Assembly (NCBI RefSeq): GCF_030272615.1
Contig: NC_081407.1
Span: 440,293,213 to 440,357,212, forward strand
Direction of reading: 5' to 3'
DNA from: Cryptomeria japonica
Taxonomy: Eukaryota > Streptophyta > Pinopsida > Cupressales > Cupressaceae
Length of the DNA stretch: 64,000 bases
Shown: positions 32,816 through 45,019 of the stretch, in pieces
Layout: the number at the start of each line of letters is the position of its first letter
Numbering within the stretch: position 1 is the stretch's first letter
The notes under the pieces: generated by a model
What the model was told of the DNA's origin: nothing
The model's input: only the letters and a program-made list of their open reading frames with translations
Databases searched by the model: none
Translations under genes and position numbers: made by a program

Positions 32816-33807
32816 ATGGATATGGAGAAGCAACTTGAGATGGCTCTTGAGGATTATAATTCTAAAGGGATGAAGAACTTGAAATTGCAAGAAGAATTGA
32901 ATTTTGCAAATGAGTTCATTCTTATCCTACAAGAAATATTATCATCAACTCAAGCCAAGAGAAAAGAACTTTTGCAAAACCTGGATGATGAGGAGAAGAA
33001 TGCACTCAAGGAACAATGTCAGAAACTAAGTCAAGCAAACATGCTCATGAAGAATGAAATATAATATCTGATTATGAGGTTATCAAAAGATATTGAGGAT
33101 AGAAAGAAGAAGGATGCTAATCTTGTTATATCTTTGAAGAACAAATTTGATGAATGTGGCAGATTCACTCATGAGAATAATCCATTGAGAACAAATTTGG
33201 CACACTCCCGGAACAATGGGCAAGAACTTGAAAGACAAATAACTACTCTAAGAGATGATCTAGCTACTGCAAGTGAGTATAAAGAAAAATTCAGAATTAG
33301 TGTTGCATAGTTGGATGATTTATTGAAAAGAAAAAGGTAGGTTGATGATTCTAGAGGACTTGGATTTGTACAAGGTGAAAGCTTCGGTACTGCAAATGAA
33401 GATCAGACAATTGGTATGCAGAACTCATTAGAACAGAGGAAATCGGTAAGGCAATCTAATGCTTATAAATTCAATGGTAGATGTTTTGTTTTCAATAAAT
33501 TTGGGCATATGGCTAAACAATATAGAAATCAAGCAAATCAAAACTATAATTTTGTTCCCGGTCAATGCACTAATTGCAAGAAATGTGGTCATAGATTAGA
33601 AGATTGCAAAATGAATGTTAAATGTCATGCATGTGGAAAGTTTGGACATTTTTCTAATCACTATAGGTCAAGCAATGACACCGGATTTGTCTAATCAATT
33701 CAGAAGAACAATGTTACATGTTATGCATGCAACAAAATAGGTCATATTGCTAAATACTACAGAAGCAAGACTCAACCAATTAGCAATGATAAAGATAATG
33801 AGAAATG
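32816..33807 (+). pseudogene. gag: LARD-plus Gag-like protein
   Basis: The ATG at 32816 (MDMEKQLEMALEDYNSKGMK) lines up with MENLMKQLEGALTDYDAKKLK of LARD-minus. A coiled coil follows to about 33310, with stops at 33062, 33308 and 33338. Four knuckle positions follow: the first has lost a Cys (CFVFNKFGHMAKQY), the second is intact (CTNCKKCGHRLEDC), the third and fourth end in Tyr instead of Cys (CHACGKFGHFSNHY, CYACNKIGHIAKYY). Cys-to-Tyr is a single G-to-A change each time. The frame is the same throughout. It is more decayed than LARD-minus. Confidence 0.75.
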
Positions 33808-34248
33808 AAAGTAGAAGGTAGATGAAATACAAAAAGATCACACTAAGAGATGGGTTGGAAAATCTGAAGAACCAAGTGGAGATAGATCTACACTAGTAAC
33901 TCCACTGGTAGAATAGGGTATTCCTCCACCAGTAGGAAAGTCCACCAATAAATAAGGCATAAGCCCGAGGGGTTGGCAAAGTCATTGCAAAATCCTGCAT
34001 ATTACCCCGGAGGAGATCTAAGGGGATTTGGAGAGTTGTTTTTATCATTGATGAAGGTTCACCCGGCACAAGACTGTGAAACTGGCATCCATAGGGTTGT
34101 TCGTGAAGCATTTATTACAAAGAAATATTAGGGTTTTATTCACTGATAAAAAGGGGTAAGTGAATTCATTTTCACTCACCGAGCATTCAAGCATTTAGAG
34201 CGAAGAAAAGGGTGAATTAAGAGCAAGAAAAGCCATTCTGAAAGAATT
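33808..34248 (+). other. LARD-plus Gag tail remnant and spacer
   Basis: The Gag frame continues past TGA and TAG with a Pro-rich tail (TPLVE, GIPPPVGKS near 33898-33945) like that of LARD-minus. From about 34000 nothing is recognisable before ORF2. Confidence 0.5.
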
Positions 34249-35200
34249 TTGAGCAAAAACACTCAATCTTCTACCAAAGTTCGCTTTCAGGTATTCTTCA
34301 AAATTGTATATGGATCTTCAGCTCCTACTTTCATTGCAAATCCCACCATTGTCAAAGTCAAGGATAGGTTAAGACCCGTATTCAAGGAGGTTACTGAAAT
34401 TGCTAAGAAGGAAGACTCTGCGAGAGCATTTTCTAGGGTTCCTGACGGGGTGATGCATGTTGAAGACGTAAGGGCATACATTCACTGCACCCTGGAGGAT
34501 CTAGGCATAGAGGACATCAAAAGCATTTATCAATCCATGATACTAGGAGACTCTGAAACCATCAAACAAGAATACAAAGAAATTGAGGATTTAGGGTTAA
34601 CCGATATTCTGTACATACCAGAATTCAAGGATGAAGTCATCCGATAAGTTCTGAGCAGGGTTCACAACGAGTTTTTCTGGCTAGATAGGCCTTACATTAT
34701 CACTAAGGAGAATATTCAATAAGTCACCAGCTTACCCAAATTCAGACAAGAATTTGGCAAGAAAATTTCCAACACTGAGGTCGAGAAACTCATCGGTGCA
34801 ACTCTTGATAGCAGATCAATGAGGATCAGCACAATCATCGGCACTAATGTGAAATTTGCAAGCATGATAATAGGTTATAAGGTAACTCAATCCAACTGAT
34901 TGAATTCTATTGCTAGTTCATGCATTCATGTTTCATATCAGATGCTAAGGAATAATGCAAAATATGATTTATGTGAATGGATGAGGAGTGAATTGATGTT
35001 GAAACCTGCGAAGATCAAGGGAGTTAAGAAAGGAACTTTCAGATACAAAAATTTGATTGTTTGTTTAATTCTTTACTTCCTGAATGAGATACCTAGTCTT
35101 GGAAAGAAGCATTGGGCTCATTATATACTGGTTGGTATACAAATCAAGGAAGCAATCACTGGTCTTGGTACCAATAGAGATGAGAAACTTTGAGGATATT
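34249..35200 (+). pseudogene. LARD-plus ORF2 N-terminal part, unknown function
   Basis: A single frame from 34249 to 35193 with TAA at 34645, TAA at 34721 and TGA at 34898. Conserved with LARD-minus 10600-9700: SAPTFIANPTIVKV, VEDVRAYIHCTLEDLG, IPEFKDEVIR, SRVHNEFFWLD, SMIIGYKV, YDLCEWMRSELM and KKGTFRYKNLIVCLI. The family is unknown to me. Keeping the same motifs in two well-diverged copies suggests the protein was under selection while the family was active. Confidence 0.65.
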
Positions 35201-36257
35201 TTAAAACATGACGCAGAGGGAGAGAATATTGAAGAAAATTGTGGAGAAGTACTCCACTGATATTTGTTTTATGGTGAAAACTGATGAAACCCTTATGAAG
35301 GCAGTTGAACCTAGGACAATCTAGATTACTGAGCTTGGATATGAAGTGGATGATAGCATTTTTTAAATCTATGCAAAAATGTTGCTAGATGCCCCATTAG
35401 ATGACAAAACAAAGCATTTTGGTACAACAGAAGAAAAGGCCCTTGAAGTCAAAACTGCTTTTAATAGGAAGAGAAGAGAGAAGAAAATAGAAAAGATGTC
35501 TACATATGTATAGGATGTAATTCATAAGATAGAAACTCAACTGGGTTCTGGATCCAAACCGGCAGTGGCTAGTACTGCAGAGGTGAAGAAGCCTGAAGCT
35601 TACATTTCTACCATCACTTCTGATTCTGACCCTGAGGACAATGATTCTCTAGCTTTCAGAAGGGTACAAAAGAAGAAAGTGGATCAACCACTAGTAGAGT
35701 AGAAGAAGGCAAAGCCTAGGACGAGACTTGTTAGAAAGTCAACTAAACCTACTACACCACCACCTCCGGCAAGGAAGCCTATACAAAAGAGGAAACCAGT
35801 CACATCTACACTGGCAACCACAAGCAAAAGAAGAAGAGTGATGATACTAAAACTAGTAAGACTAAAAGGACCTGTGCTAAGCTAATTGATAAAATTACAA
35901 AAGATGTAATTTTGAAAAATGTATCTATGTATTATGAAGATTTAGAGGATGATGAGCAAAATGAAATAGAAGAGGCTTTTTTGTTACATATAGGCATTTA
36001 TAAGAAAGCCTTAATAGAAATTTTGAAGGAGATACCTCTATCTTTGTATATTAAACTTGATGCTAGAAGACTTGATATTGTCAAGAGAGATAGGGAGATT
36101 AAGGAAGTAGCACTTTTGGAAATGTGTGGCTCTATAAACAATGAGGAAATAAAAAGATGAATAAATGTTGCAAATAGGATGGTTTTCAGTAGTAAACCTT
36201 GATAGATAAGTCTAATGATGGGCAGAGTAAATGAAGTGATAAATGAAACCAGTAAGG
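35200..36257 (+). pseudogene. LARD-plus ORF2 middle part, cut by the Ogre-like element
   Basis: After a frameshift the frame from about 35209 (MTQRER) holds ITELGYEVDDSIF and IYAKMLLDAP, then a Pro/Lys-rich basic linker (35700-35830: KPTTPPPPARKP). A second frameshift near 35830 leads to the helical block DDEQNEIEEAFLLHIGIYKK (35949-36008) and, after stops, MMGRVNEV (36213). Coding similarity to LARD-minus stops at 36257, where the inserted element begins with TGTTATTAC. Confidence 0.6.
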
Positions 36258-36597
36258 TGTTATTACTTTTTTAAAAATGGATATTTTTGTTCCATAATTG
36301 GCTAAAAGTCTACAAAAAATTGAGTCTGGTATGGCCTTGTTGCCTTTGATTGTCTCAGGTCAGAAGAGGGTTTAAGGTTTGAGTTCTAACCCTTTCAATT
36401 TTTGAGAAAAACCCTTATGTTCTAATTCTGCGTTACTTTTATCACTTAAAGAAGGATCGGTCTATCATGAGAAGTGTCCCCCCATTAGTTATTTCCCTAG
36501 GCGGTCCCTTAAATTTTTAAATTTATGCGCCTTTACTTTACCTTGTTCTAATGTTTGTCGGGCCCCATAAGTATTGTGAAACTCTTTGTTAATCCTA

Positions 36598-37620
36598 CGG
36601 TTGTCATTGTTTCATTAAGCAGAGATGCTGGCAAGTTAAGTTTTGTGAAGTAGTGAAAAGCCTTGGTGGGACCGACCAGGTGGATTGATCGTCAGATAAA
36701 GGAACTACATCTTGATTATGATCCAACGGCTCGCATTGATTTGCTAGCCCGAGATGCACATGGTATAATTTCTATGAAACAACGAAAACACATGGCGGGT
36801 CCCAGAGACAAGCGACTTTCCTTGGTTAAAGGGTGGTCAGGTTAGAAAAGGATCAATGATAGGCAAGTTCCTGAGATCTAACGGCCCATGTGGATTTGTG
36901 AAGACAAAATGATCGCAAGTTAGTCATCACAAAATGGCGAAAGACAGGTGGCAATCACACGAAGGCATGACGTGGAAGGACAAATGGTGTGTTTCATAGA
37001 GTGTAATAGTGGTATGTCCTGTACACGTCGCTCTAAAGGGTAGTTGAGGGCCCGCCTTGGTTCAACCGGAAGTTATGTGGAGAATAGTGAAGCAAAGCAC
37101 GTGGTGGAGTCAGAATGGAACCCGATGGAACTTCTTGGGCAAATGGCCGACTACCACGTGATGTTTGTTAACTAGTGATGAGGTAGAGAAAGTGATCTCT
37201 GAGTTAAAGGGCCCACTTGAAAGGTTTAAAGCCTATTAAAATATATTCATCTCATGGTCGATCCAACGGTCATCGTTGTTTCATGGCCCACAGATGCTTG
37301 CAGCTTAGTCTCCGCGAAATGGTGAAAAACCGTTAGCCATCAAGGTAAGGCACGGTTAGTTAGTGAAATTGATGGTCGTTGTTGGAGTTAAAGACTGGGC
37401 AGTTAGAGCTTGATCTAATGGCTAGCGTGGCTTCATGAAGGAAAAGTGCATGAGTGTTAAAGCCCGCGAAATAGCAAAAAGAAGGTAGGGCCCGACACTA
37501 ACATAGAGAGATCAGACGGAGATAAAGGTAGTGTAAGTTCTCATAATCCAATGGCCAGTGTTGCTTCATGAAAGAAAAGTACAAAGGTTTTATGTTTTGC
37601 AAAATAGCGAAAGAGCGAAA
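36598..37620 (+). repeat. Diverged tandem units in Ogre-like LTR
   Basis: About six units, each with a GATCYAAYGGC word, then TTGYTTCATG, then GCAAGTTAAG, then a GCGAAATRGCGAAA word. Starts near 36598, 36720, 36874, 37260, 37412 and 37545. The 3' LTR (63330-63760) has an extra partial unit of roughly 100 bp near 63570-63660. Confidence 0.65.
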
Positions 37621-37940
37621 CAAAGAGAAATACTCAGAGAAGTTATGACCCATTGGAGCCCGTTTTCGAGTTCGATTTATGAATTCAATTCTAAGGTCAT
37701 GGCCGAAGCATGCGAGATTAATTTCTAAAATTCAATGCCAACTTGTCGTATTAGAGTCTGCATCAACTTGAATGTTGGCATCATTTCAATGAGTCTGTTG
37801 CAGGGAAATTGGTGTACAGCAGTTTTCTTCAAGCGATTGTGTCGTTTCTTGATAATTCTGGTTTGATTTCAGTTCTTGATGTGTGAATTGTTTCATTAGA
37901 GGTTTGTGCTAGTTTCAATTGGTATAATTGCATATTCAAG

Positions 37941-40900
37941 ATGGTACCAAGAAGGGAGTTGATAGGAAAAGTGAATTACCAGGACGGGAACATTTGTGAT
38001 GATTTTTTAGAATAGTTAACAATGTCTACCAATGTTGGGGCTAAAGCCAAAGAATTAGTACCAAAGAACCCTCGTCTGAGAATTGGGGATGGCCTATATG
38101 ATAAAGGCAATTGGTTAAGGGATCTAGAAATAGGGATGTCAGGTTTAGGACTGTTCAAAGTAGGTTTTGGGCAGAGACATGCCCTCGTCCCTTTGAATTG
38201 CATATGGGAACTGGATGTGGGGAAGCTTGTGGTCCCTAGTGTATTCATAGATGTAGAATTGTTGACCCTGATTGCAAATAATTGACCCTATAGCAAGATG
38301 TATCAGGAGTGTGAAGGGATCAACCTTGATTGAAATAAAAGATGATGAATTCAAAAACGTGTTTAAACTCAGTGAGGCTTCCAATTTGTTAGAACCCATT
38401 GAATTTGAGTCATTAGCCCAGATCTACAATGCACAGAGGGATCATCTTAGGAGTGGCCCATTGAAAGAGTTTTTTGTTAAGATAGGAGGGTTACCAGTTG
38501 TAGGACCTAGTGCAATGGAACCATTCTCTCTCAGTTTGTTTACTCTAAGAGCTAAGGGTATGTATTGGGCACTATGTCAGATCTTTGGAGAAGATGCTAA
38601 AAGAAACATGCCAATGCATTACATGCTAATGATTGCACAAATTCTGAACCCCTCTCTGGCAATAACATTTGATTATGTGTCATACCTTACTAATACAATC
38701 CATGCAGGGCTAGTAGGGATCAAAAATGGTAAGGTGGATAGGCCGTTTGGATGGTACTCCCTGTTAATGCACATGTTTTTGTTCAAAGGTGCTGACTATT
38801 TTGCAAAGGAAATGGACTTGGTCAAGGTAAAGGATAAGGAAGAGATGCCTGTCCAACTTTGGAGCACTATTCTATCCTAGGATAGAGAAGATGCTAGTTT
38901 TTTTAAGTTTGATACATGCTTTGCTTCTAAGATTAGAATTATTTTATGCACAGAAAACCCTAGGATTCCTCAAGCTCTCTTGGAATTCCTACAACATAAA
39001 GAGTTTGCAGAGGGTATTAAGATTGTTCACAATTGGGAAGACATGTTTTGTACCCTATTTCTACCATTTTCAGAGTGTATGGTTTTAGAGGTACTCCCTA
39101 TTTATTGCCCTATTAGGTCCCATTGAAGATAGGAATTGCAGAAGTATTGAGATAGATTCGAGGAGTACAAGAGGCAGAGCTGACCAATAGGGGTAAAGGG
39201 ACCATTTTCCCAACTATCACCATGGCCCACCATTTTGTAATCACTAAAGGTGGTTGGAAATATTTTGAAGAATTCTTTAAGCCATATAGGTTGTCAACTA
39301 CAGTTTCAAGATGTGCAGACCCTAAGGACTTTTTCAATGGCATGTTCAGAAAGAGGGCAGTGTGTAAAGGTAGGCCTCACCAATTTCAGTTCCCTGAAGA
39401 TTTAATTAGGAATGAATTCAGCTTAGATGAGCAGGAACTAAGGAAGGAGAAGTGGGTTGCATATAAAAAGGCACTTGATTTTATTCATCATTTTGATAGT
39501 AGCTATGACCCTCTTTCTAGCTTTAACCCTTTTGAGGAGAAAGTCAAATTCTTGATTCTCTATTTTGAAGACCTCATGCAAACCTTAAAAGAAAAAAGAG
39601 AGGCTATAATGCAAAATGATCCTGACAGGGTTAAATTGGTCCTAGCTAAGCCTGCCTTTGCTAAGGCTATCCCACCTGGTGACTATGTAATGCATAAGAA
39701 ATCAAAGTACACTGTGATGATGCCAGTGACAGGTGAGCCTTCCACTTCAAGAAGGAAAAGAGCAATTGAAGATGTCATTGACATCCAAGATTCCCCTAAA
39801 AGGCAAAGAGTGGGGAAGGAAGTTGAAACTGATGAACCTTAGTATTCTCCATCTCAGTCCCCTATCCACATAGGAGACGAGCAAGCGGTAGTTGAACAAT
39901 TATTATAGTTAGGGAGTCTTGGTGAGATTGCCTATACCTATGAGGAGACCCAAGAGGGGATGCTAGAAGAGCCACCTAGTGCTGAAATGAACTTGATTGA
40001 TGGTGAGCTAAAGGGAAAAGAATTAGACCTTACTGTTAAGCAAGCCAGTGAGGAATTTCTGGCTGATAGTAATTTTATAACAACAGGGGCTTTCATGCAA
40101 TTTGTGTGGAAGCAAAACATGGAACAATTCAAGGTCAGATGTGAGCAGAGGAAGAGTGAACAACCTCTCAGAGATGCAACTCAGGTGGAAGAAGAAATAA
40201 AGCAAGAAATGATGAAAGAGTTTAAGACTATTACCCCTAAGAAAGGAAAAGAGATGGTGTCTAAAGCTGGTGTGTTAATCCTCCTTGAATGGGATATAGT
40301 TGATGCTCTAGTTCTTGAAGCAGTGAGGAAGGAAACCAAACCAATGGAAGGAGTGACCTTCAGCAAAGATAATGTTGCCTTAGTCATGTGGTCACTGAAG
40401 AAGGATGAGAAAAAAAAGAGGAAAGGTGTATCAGATTCTAGTCTCCTAGGAGGCATGATTGTTAAGAGAGTCCAAGATACAGGGGTAGTGGAAGCTGCAC
40501 GCACAGTTTTGGAAACTACAAAGTTCAGTGTGCCAGTAGTAGAAAAGGAAGCAAAAGAAAAGGCAAATCTCCAATTGAAATTGGAGACCATCTTAAAGGC
40601 TTACAATGACACCAAAGAGGGAATAGCCAACAGGGACAACATTATCACTAGACTTCAGAGTCAATTGGTAGGTCAGAACCATCTAGGTGAATCCTCTACA
40701 CTCATGATAGCTTCCTCTCCAGCAAGACCTCCACCTACTAGCCCCATTATAGAATATCCCCCTTCTCCTATGCCTTATGGTTTCCATTCAACTGAAACTA
40801 TCCAACATGAGCTGGAAAAGTTGAAACAAGCTCAAGCCTTGTTTGCAAACAAGTATGAGGAAAAGGTGAAATCTACAATCTTGAAGTTTGTTGATTCAGT

Positions 40901-41567
40901 CAAGGCCTCCATTGTATACATTAATATGAAGAGGATTCTGGATGTTTTGATCAAATTCAGAGAGGATGAAGCCACTTTGGAACCAATCCTTAATAAGTGG
41001 ATGCCTAGGGGTAAGGAGTTACAGCTCATGTGTTCATCCCATGCAGATGCAAAGGAGAATGACAATCTAAGGTCCACTAGTGAGCTCATAAAAGAGATGA
41101 ACATACTCTCAGAGGAAAGGGCAAGTGTAAAAAGAAAAGCCCAATTATATAGAAAATAATATTCACATCACAAATTTGAATTGTTTCCAGGGGGATTTGT
41201 TGGTCCAATTTAGTTGAAAGAGGAGAAGACCTGGCTAGAAGAGTTGGACCACAAATTGTCCTTAAGGGTTAATGAAATTATTAACACTGATGACACATCC
41301 CTATTTGTCCAAATAGTTGAAGAAATTGAAAAGGTAAAATCACACTATGGTTTCATAGAAACAGAAATTTGGTAGTTAAGGGCCACTTGGAAGAGGCTAG
41401 AAGGAATGAAATAGAGGATAGTTAACTTTTCTTGGCCAAGTAATGATGTGTTCCAAGAATGGAAAGGCAAATATGTCAGACAAAGGGAAGATGCTCCAGA
41501 GCAGGTAGAAAAGGTTGCAACAGAACAACAAATAGAAGAGGTCGTTGATATTGAGAAGGACTTGTAA
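37941..41567 (+). pseudogene. Ogre-like ORF1, large protein of unknown function
   Basis: The ATG at 37941 (MVPRRELIGK) starts a frame readable for about 1,200 codons to TAA at 41565-41567, with frameshifts near 38275 and 39115 and about nine stops, mostly TAG. Longest open stretch: 39960-41159 (399 residues). The first half looks globular and hydrophobic (FSLSLFTLRAKGMYWAL, AITFDYVSYLTNTIH). A Ser/Lys basic segment follows (STSRRKRAIEDVIDIQD, near 39750), then a helical, Lys/Glu-rich half with a Pro-rich insert (ARPPPTSPIIEYPPSPMP, 40720-40773). No enzyme motif. Ogre elements carry an ORF1 of unknown role before gag; there it follows the primer site, here it precedes the only good candidate. 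Confidence 0.65.
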
Positions 41568-42475
41568 CTGTTTATTGGAGAGTATCATGGTTTGTAACAA
41601 CTTTTCTTAGGAATGTCTGAAGCTTGTAAGCATCTATAATATTATAAATGGATATCAGGACTAGTGTAAAAAGGATCACAAGAATTTTGTAAAGAAATGC
41701 TATAGAAATATATCTGGGTTTTTCTAGTTATAACAGAGAATACTTTGAGTTATGTAAAGATTTTTTCTAAATGAATATCAATATATAGATCAAAAACTTT
41801 CGAGCCTAAAATTGTGTTGTCTTCTGTGTGATTCAGTAATTTACTAGTTTCATTTCAGTAATATAGGGTTATTCAACTGAAAATGGATTGTAATGCAATC
41901 TTTGTGGATATGTTTCTTAGCTTTTCTCTTCAGGAGAGGAATTAAATACACATGAATATCTTTGTCAGTAGGTTACTTTGTTTGAAGCTTTGAATTTGAT
42001 AAACACTTTTTAGTTTAACAAGAAATAACTCTTATATATGTCAGACATGTATGGGGTTAATAGGAGCCGAAGTGATGAGATGTATGGGGATGTTTAATTA
42101 TGAAATCCTTGCTTAATTTAGATGACTCTATAGCCTGTATAAGGCACTGGTAATAGTTGTAGTTTTCTTTCTACATCTCTTGAGGATCAATACTGAGAAT
42201 GAGCATAAGTTTTCCTTTATTATTTCAATTTATGTTGAGGCAATAAAATCCATTGGTTTTTGGACACTGGTTTACTATGGATCTCATTTAAAAGTGTGAC
42301 ATTATTCACAAAAGGTATACCTGCCTAAACTTTGGATAAGTTCAAAGTGTAGAAGGTTCTCGAAACCTTATCATATGTTACTCTAAGATTCTTTTTTCCT
42401 TGATCTCTTCATTTGTAGATAGAGTTATTCATTTTCTTACAGGGGATAAGAGGGAATCAAAATTTGAGACTAACA
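41568..42475 (+). other. Non-coding stretch after ORF1
   Basis: About 900 bases with no gene, AT-rich, showing no repeat I can define. It ends with GAGACTAACA, the proposed LTR end. Confidence 0.5.
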
Positions 42476-42479
42476 AAAG

Positions 42480-42497
42480 TGGTGACTCTACTGGGGA
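42480..42497 (+). promoter_or_regulatory. Primer-binding site of Ogre-like element (tRNA-Arg type)
   Basis: TGGTGACTCTACTGGGGA, close to the TGGCGACTCYGCTGGGGA sites reported for Ogre elements (C-to-T and G-to-A changes). A partial second match, TGGCGACTCTG, is at 42701-42711. Both lie after ORF1 and before gag. Confidence 0.65.
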
Positions 42498-42603
42498 GAG
42501 TCATAGTGTGTATCCATGTTGTAGATTGACATTTGAATTGGTTCAGAATGTTGTTTAGATATCAGTGTTGAAATTTTTTTGCATGATCTTTGATTTGTGT
42601 TGT

Positions 42604-42617
42604 CTCTCTCTCTCTGA
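42604..42617 (+). repeat. (TC)n microsatellite
   Basis: Short run of TC dinucleotides in the leader before gag. Confidence 0.8.
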
Positions 42618-42765
42618 AAAATCTTTGTGATTTTTTTTTAAAAAAATCAGCAAGTATCCTGTGTAAAGCTTGTTTTCTTATTTCCCACAGTCTTTGTGGG
42701 TGGCGACTCTGACAATCATAACCAATCCTTTGAAATAAGTGAATCTTTTAAAGAAAACAAGCATA

Positions 42766-44973
42766 ATGCAGAGAGGAAGGAACACCAAGTCTTTCATGAA
42801 GAAGCATCCTAGTGAGACATTGCAGGAGGGATTACCTGAATAGTCACGTAGAGGTCAGAAAAGATCAGTTGTACATGAGCCATCTAATGCTTCTTGGGTA
42901 CAAAAAAGCATCAATACGGGTAAGTTATTTGAGAGACCAGTTTATGCAGATTCTAATTCTTCTTCCCACGAATCTAAACATGATATTTTAGGTTTCCATT
43001 CTAGTTTGTTTGGGAATATAGAAGATATCCAGGTTTCAAATCAGGGGATATCCCATGCTAGTTTTTCTGGCAAGGACAAAAGTATTTCAAACATTAAGAG
43101 AGATTATGTACCTAGGAAAATTGATGGAAGCATCAGTTTAATTGATATTAACGAAGTCAATATGTCAGACTCTAAAGAAATCTTCCCTAAGGATGATAAG
43201 GTATCCCAAGAAATTGAAGTCCTGAACAGAAGAGTCCATCATTTAATTTCCTTAAGTACACAAAAGGAAGCAGATAAAGAGAGAGAAGTAAAGGAAAAAT
43301 TGATGGAGAGAGATAGGCTTCTAAGACAAATTGTTGACCTTGAGCTACTTGCCCAAGAAAAGGCCAAGAGTGAGGATGAAGGTCCTGTGATTAGAGAAAT
43401 CTTAGTTCCTAAGACCAAACTTGCATATAAGTCAATAGTGCAACCAAATAGAGAAGTCCTTAGTGACCCACAACCTGTTAGAAATAATGTTGACAAAGGA
43501 AAGCAAAAATGCATGGAAGGTGGGTCTGGATCTAAGACTACAGCTGAGATCTCTCACATGATATCTGCACATGAAAGAGAGATGGAAAGGATGAGGAAAG
43601 AGAAAGAAGATTTGCAAATGGAATTAGAGAAAGTTGAATTAGAAGCTAATCAAGAAGTTAAGAGAAACATTAGTTATCTGAAGGCTCCTTCTATCATGTT
43701 TCCTTCAGTAGATCTAAATAAACCTGCTCCTCAGCAAGCTTCACTCTCTCCTGTTAAAATTCAGCCAACTCTACCTATTAGCACTACCACAGCCAATCAA
43801 GCCTCTATTACTAACCAAAGTAATTAGATCTCTATGACTCAAAGCCCCAATGTAAGAATGAACATGGGAAATAACCATGCTGCCAATCAATTCCAAAGAA
43901 GACCTATTAACCTAGAACTTTATAGGCAGCTCTTTTTTGATGGAATCCCAGGATACCCCAACCATGTTCCTACTGAATTGAGGGATAGACTTCACAAATT
44001 TGTTAGGAATAATGCAATCAGTGCAAAAGAGCACTTAAAATATTTTGGTGACTTGATCAACGATTATGAAATTGTAGATGAAGATGTCATCATGAAATTG
44101 TTTGTACAGTCTCTAGTAGATGATGCAAGGGACTGGTATAGAGGTCTCCCTGTGAACAACATTGGGTCTTGGGAAGATTTTAAAAATTATTTTCAAGAAC
44201 AGTATGGTGACAAGACAAATGTGAGCTTCATGCTCAATGAGTTCAACAATATCAAAAAGTTTGACAATGAAATTATCACAGATTTTAATGCCAGATTTTA
44301 GAAAGCAATGCATAAGCTATATCAGGTAATGAGGTTAGATGACAATATGTGCCTGAATACTTATTACAATGCCTTTGATTCTAAAATGGCCTATATTTTG
44401 AGGGATAAAAATCTGCATAGTCTGAGAGATGTACTTAGAATTGCCATTAATGTGGAGAGTAATAGGAAAGCATCTAGGAAAATAGGGACAAGAACTGATG
44501 GTAGGCTGTGGCAAGAATCAAAACAACAACCTAATAAAGTTGCTAAAGAAGAAGACATAATAGAGAAATTAGTGACTGCAATGAAGGATCTTACTGCCAA
44601 GGTAAGTAAAAATGATAAGCCTCATTATAATTGGCAAGATAGACCTCCTAGGTTGCATGACATGCCTTACAACACTACTTGGAAGGATGGTAAGCCTCAA
44701 AATGAGAAGCCAAAAAATACTCAGAGCCAAGATACCCCTGATCCTTTAAAAGGAGGAAATGTTCATAACATGGAGAATACTCCTTGGTGCATGGCTTGTG
44801 ATGGACCACATTCTCCTCATCACTGTGTTGTAGCTCAAGCCCTTGAAGAATCCATGAGACAAGAAGTTGAGCCTGATATAAATATGTTTGAAACTATCAT
44901 AGAGAGTAATGATAAGTCTTTACAAAGTGAATTTAGTGAATGTGATGTGCTGAATAGTAAGAGGTCTTACTGA
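42766..44973 (+). pseudogene. gag: Ogre-like gag
   Basis: ATG at 42766 (MQRGRNTKSF). The frame stays the same to 44973, broken by TAG at about 42841, 43825 and 44299. A coiled coil lies at 43190-43680 (EVLNRRVHHLISL, HEREMERMRKEKEDLQMELE). The Gag core is at 43900-44300 (ELRDRLHKFV, AKEHLKYFGDLIND, LFVQSLVDDARDWYRGLP, SWEDFKNYFQEQYG). A zinc motif WCMACDGPHSPHHC is at 44788-44829, the CxxC..H..C form of Ogre Gags. It is among the least damaged genes in the window. It would form the particle and package RNA. Confidence 0.85.
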
Positions 44974-45019
44974 GGATAGCTAGCACTTGATTGGTATCCC
45001 ACTTTGAATGTGGTAATGA

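Larger units (their letters stand above)
18768..36257 (+). mobile_element. LARD-plus: non-autonomous LTR element, interrupted twice
   Basis: A diverged relative of LARD-minus in plus orientation. Its 5' LTR (18768-19436 and 32504-32741) is split by the Tat element. The primer site, Gag-like ORF and ORF2 follow, until the Ogre-like element cuts ORF2 at 36257. The left flank is GAATA (18763-18767); the right end and 3' LTR are outside the window. No polymerase gene is present in the visible part. Confidence 0.85.
36258..42475 (+). repeat. Ogre-like 5' LTR (right boundary inferred)
   Basis: The first about 917 bp are confirmed as LTR by the copy at 62981-64000. The right end is placed at CTAACA (42475), four bases before the primer site. 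No other primer-like site is seen between 37174 and 42475. If right, the LTR is about 6.2 kb and contains ORF1. The 3' LTR copy of this part is outside the window. Confidence 0.55.

Noticed and set aside
36663-36845. 60-codon open frame in the Ogre-like LTR
   Set aside because: Lies in the diverged tandem-unit region, is broken in the 3' LTR copy, and has no recognisable domain.
42701-42711. TGGCGACTCTG as the primer site of the Ogre-like element
   Set aside because: Matches 11 bases only, against 18 with few changes at 42480; kept as the second choice. Either site leaves ORF1 upstream.
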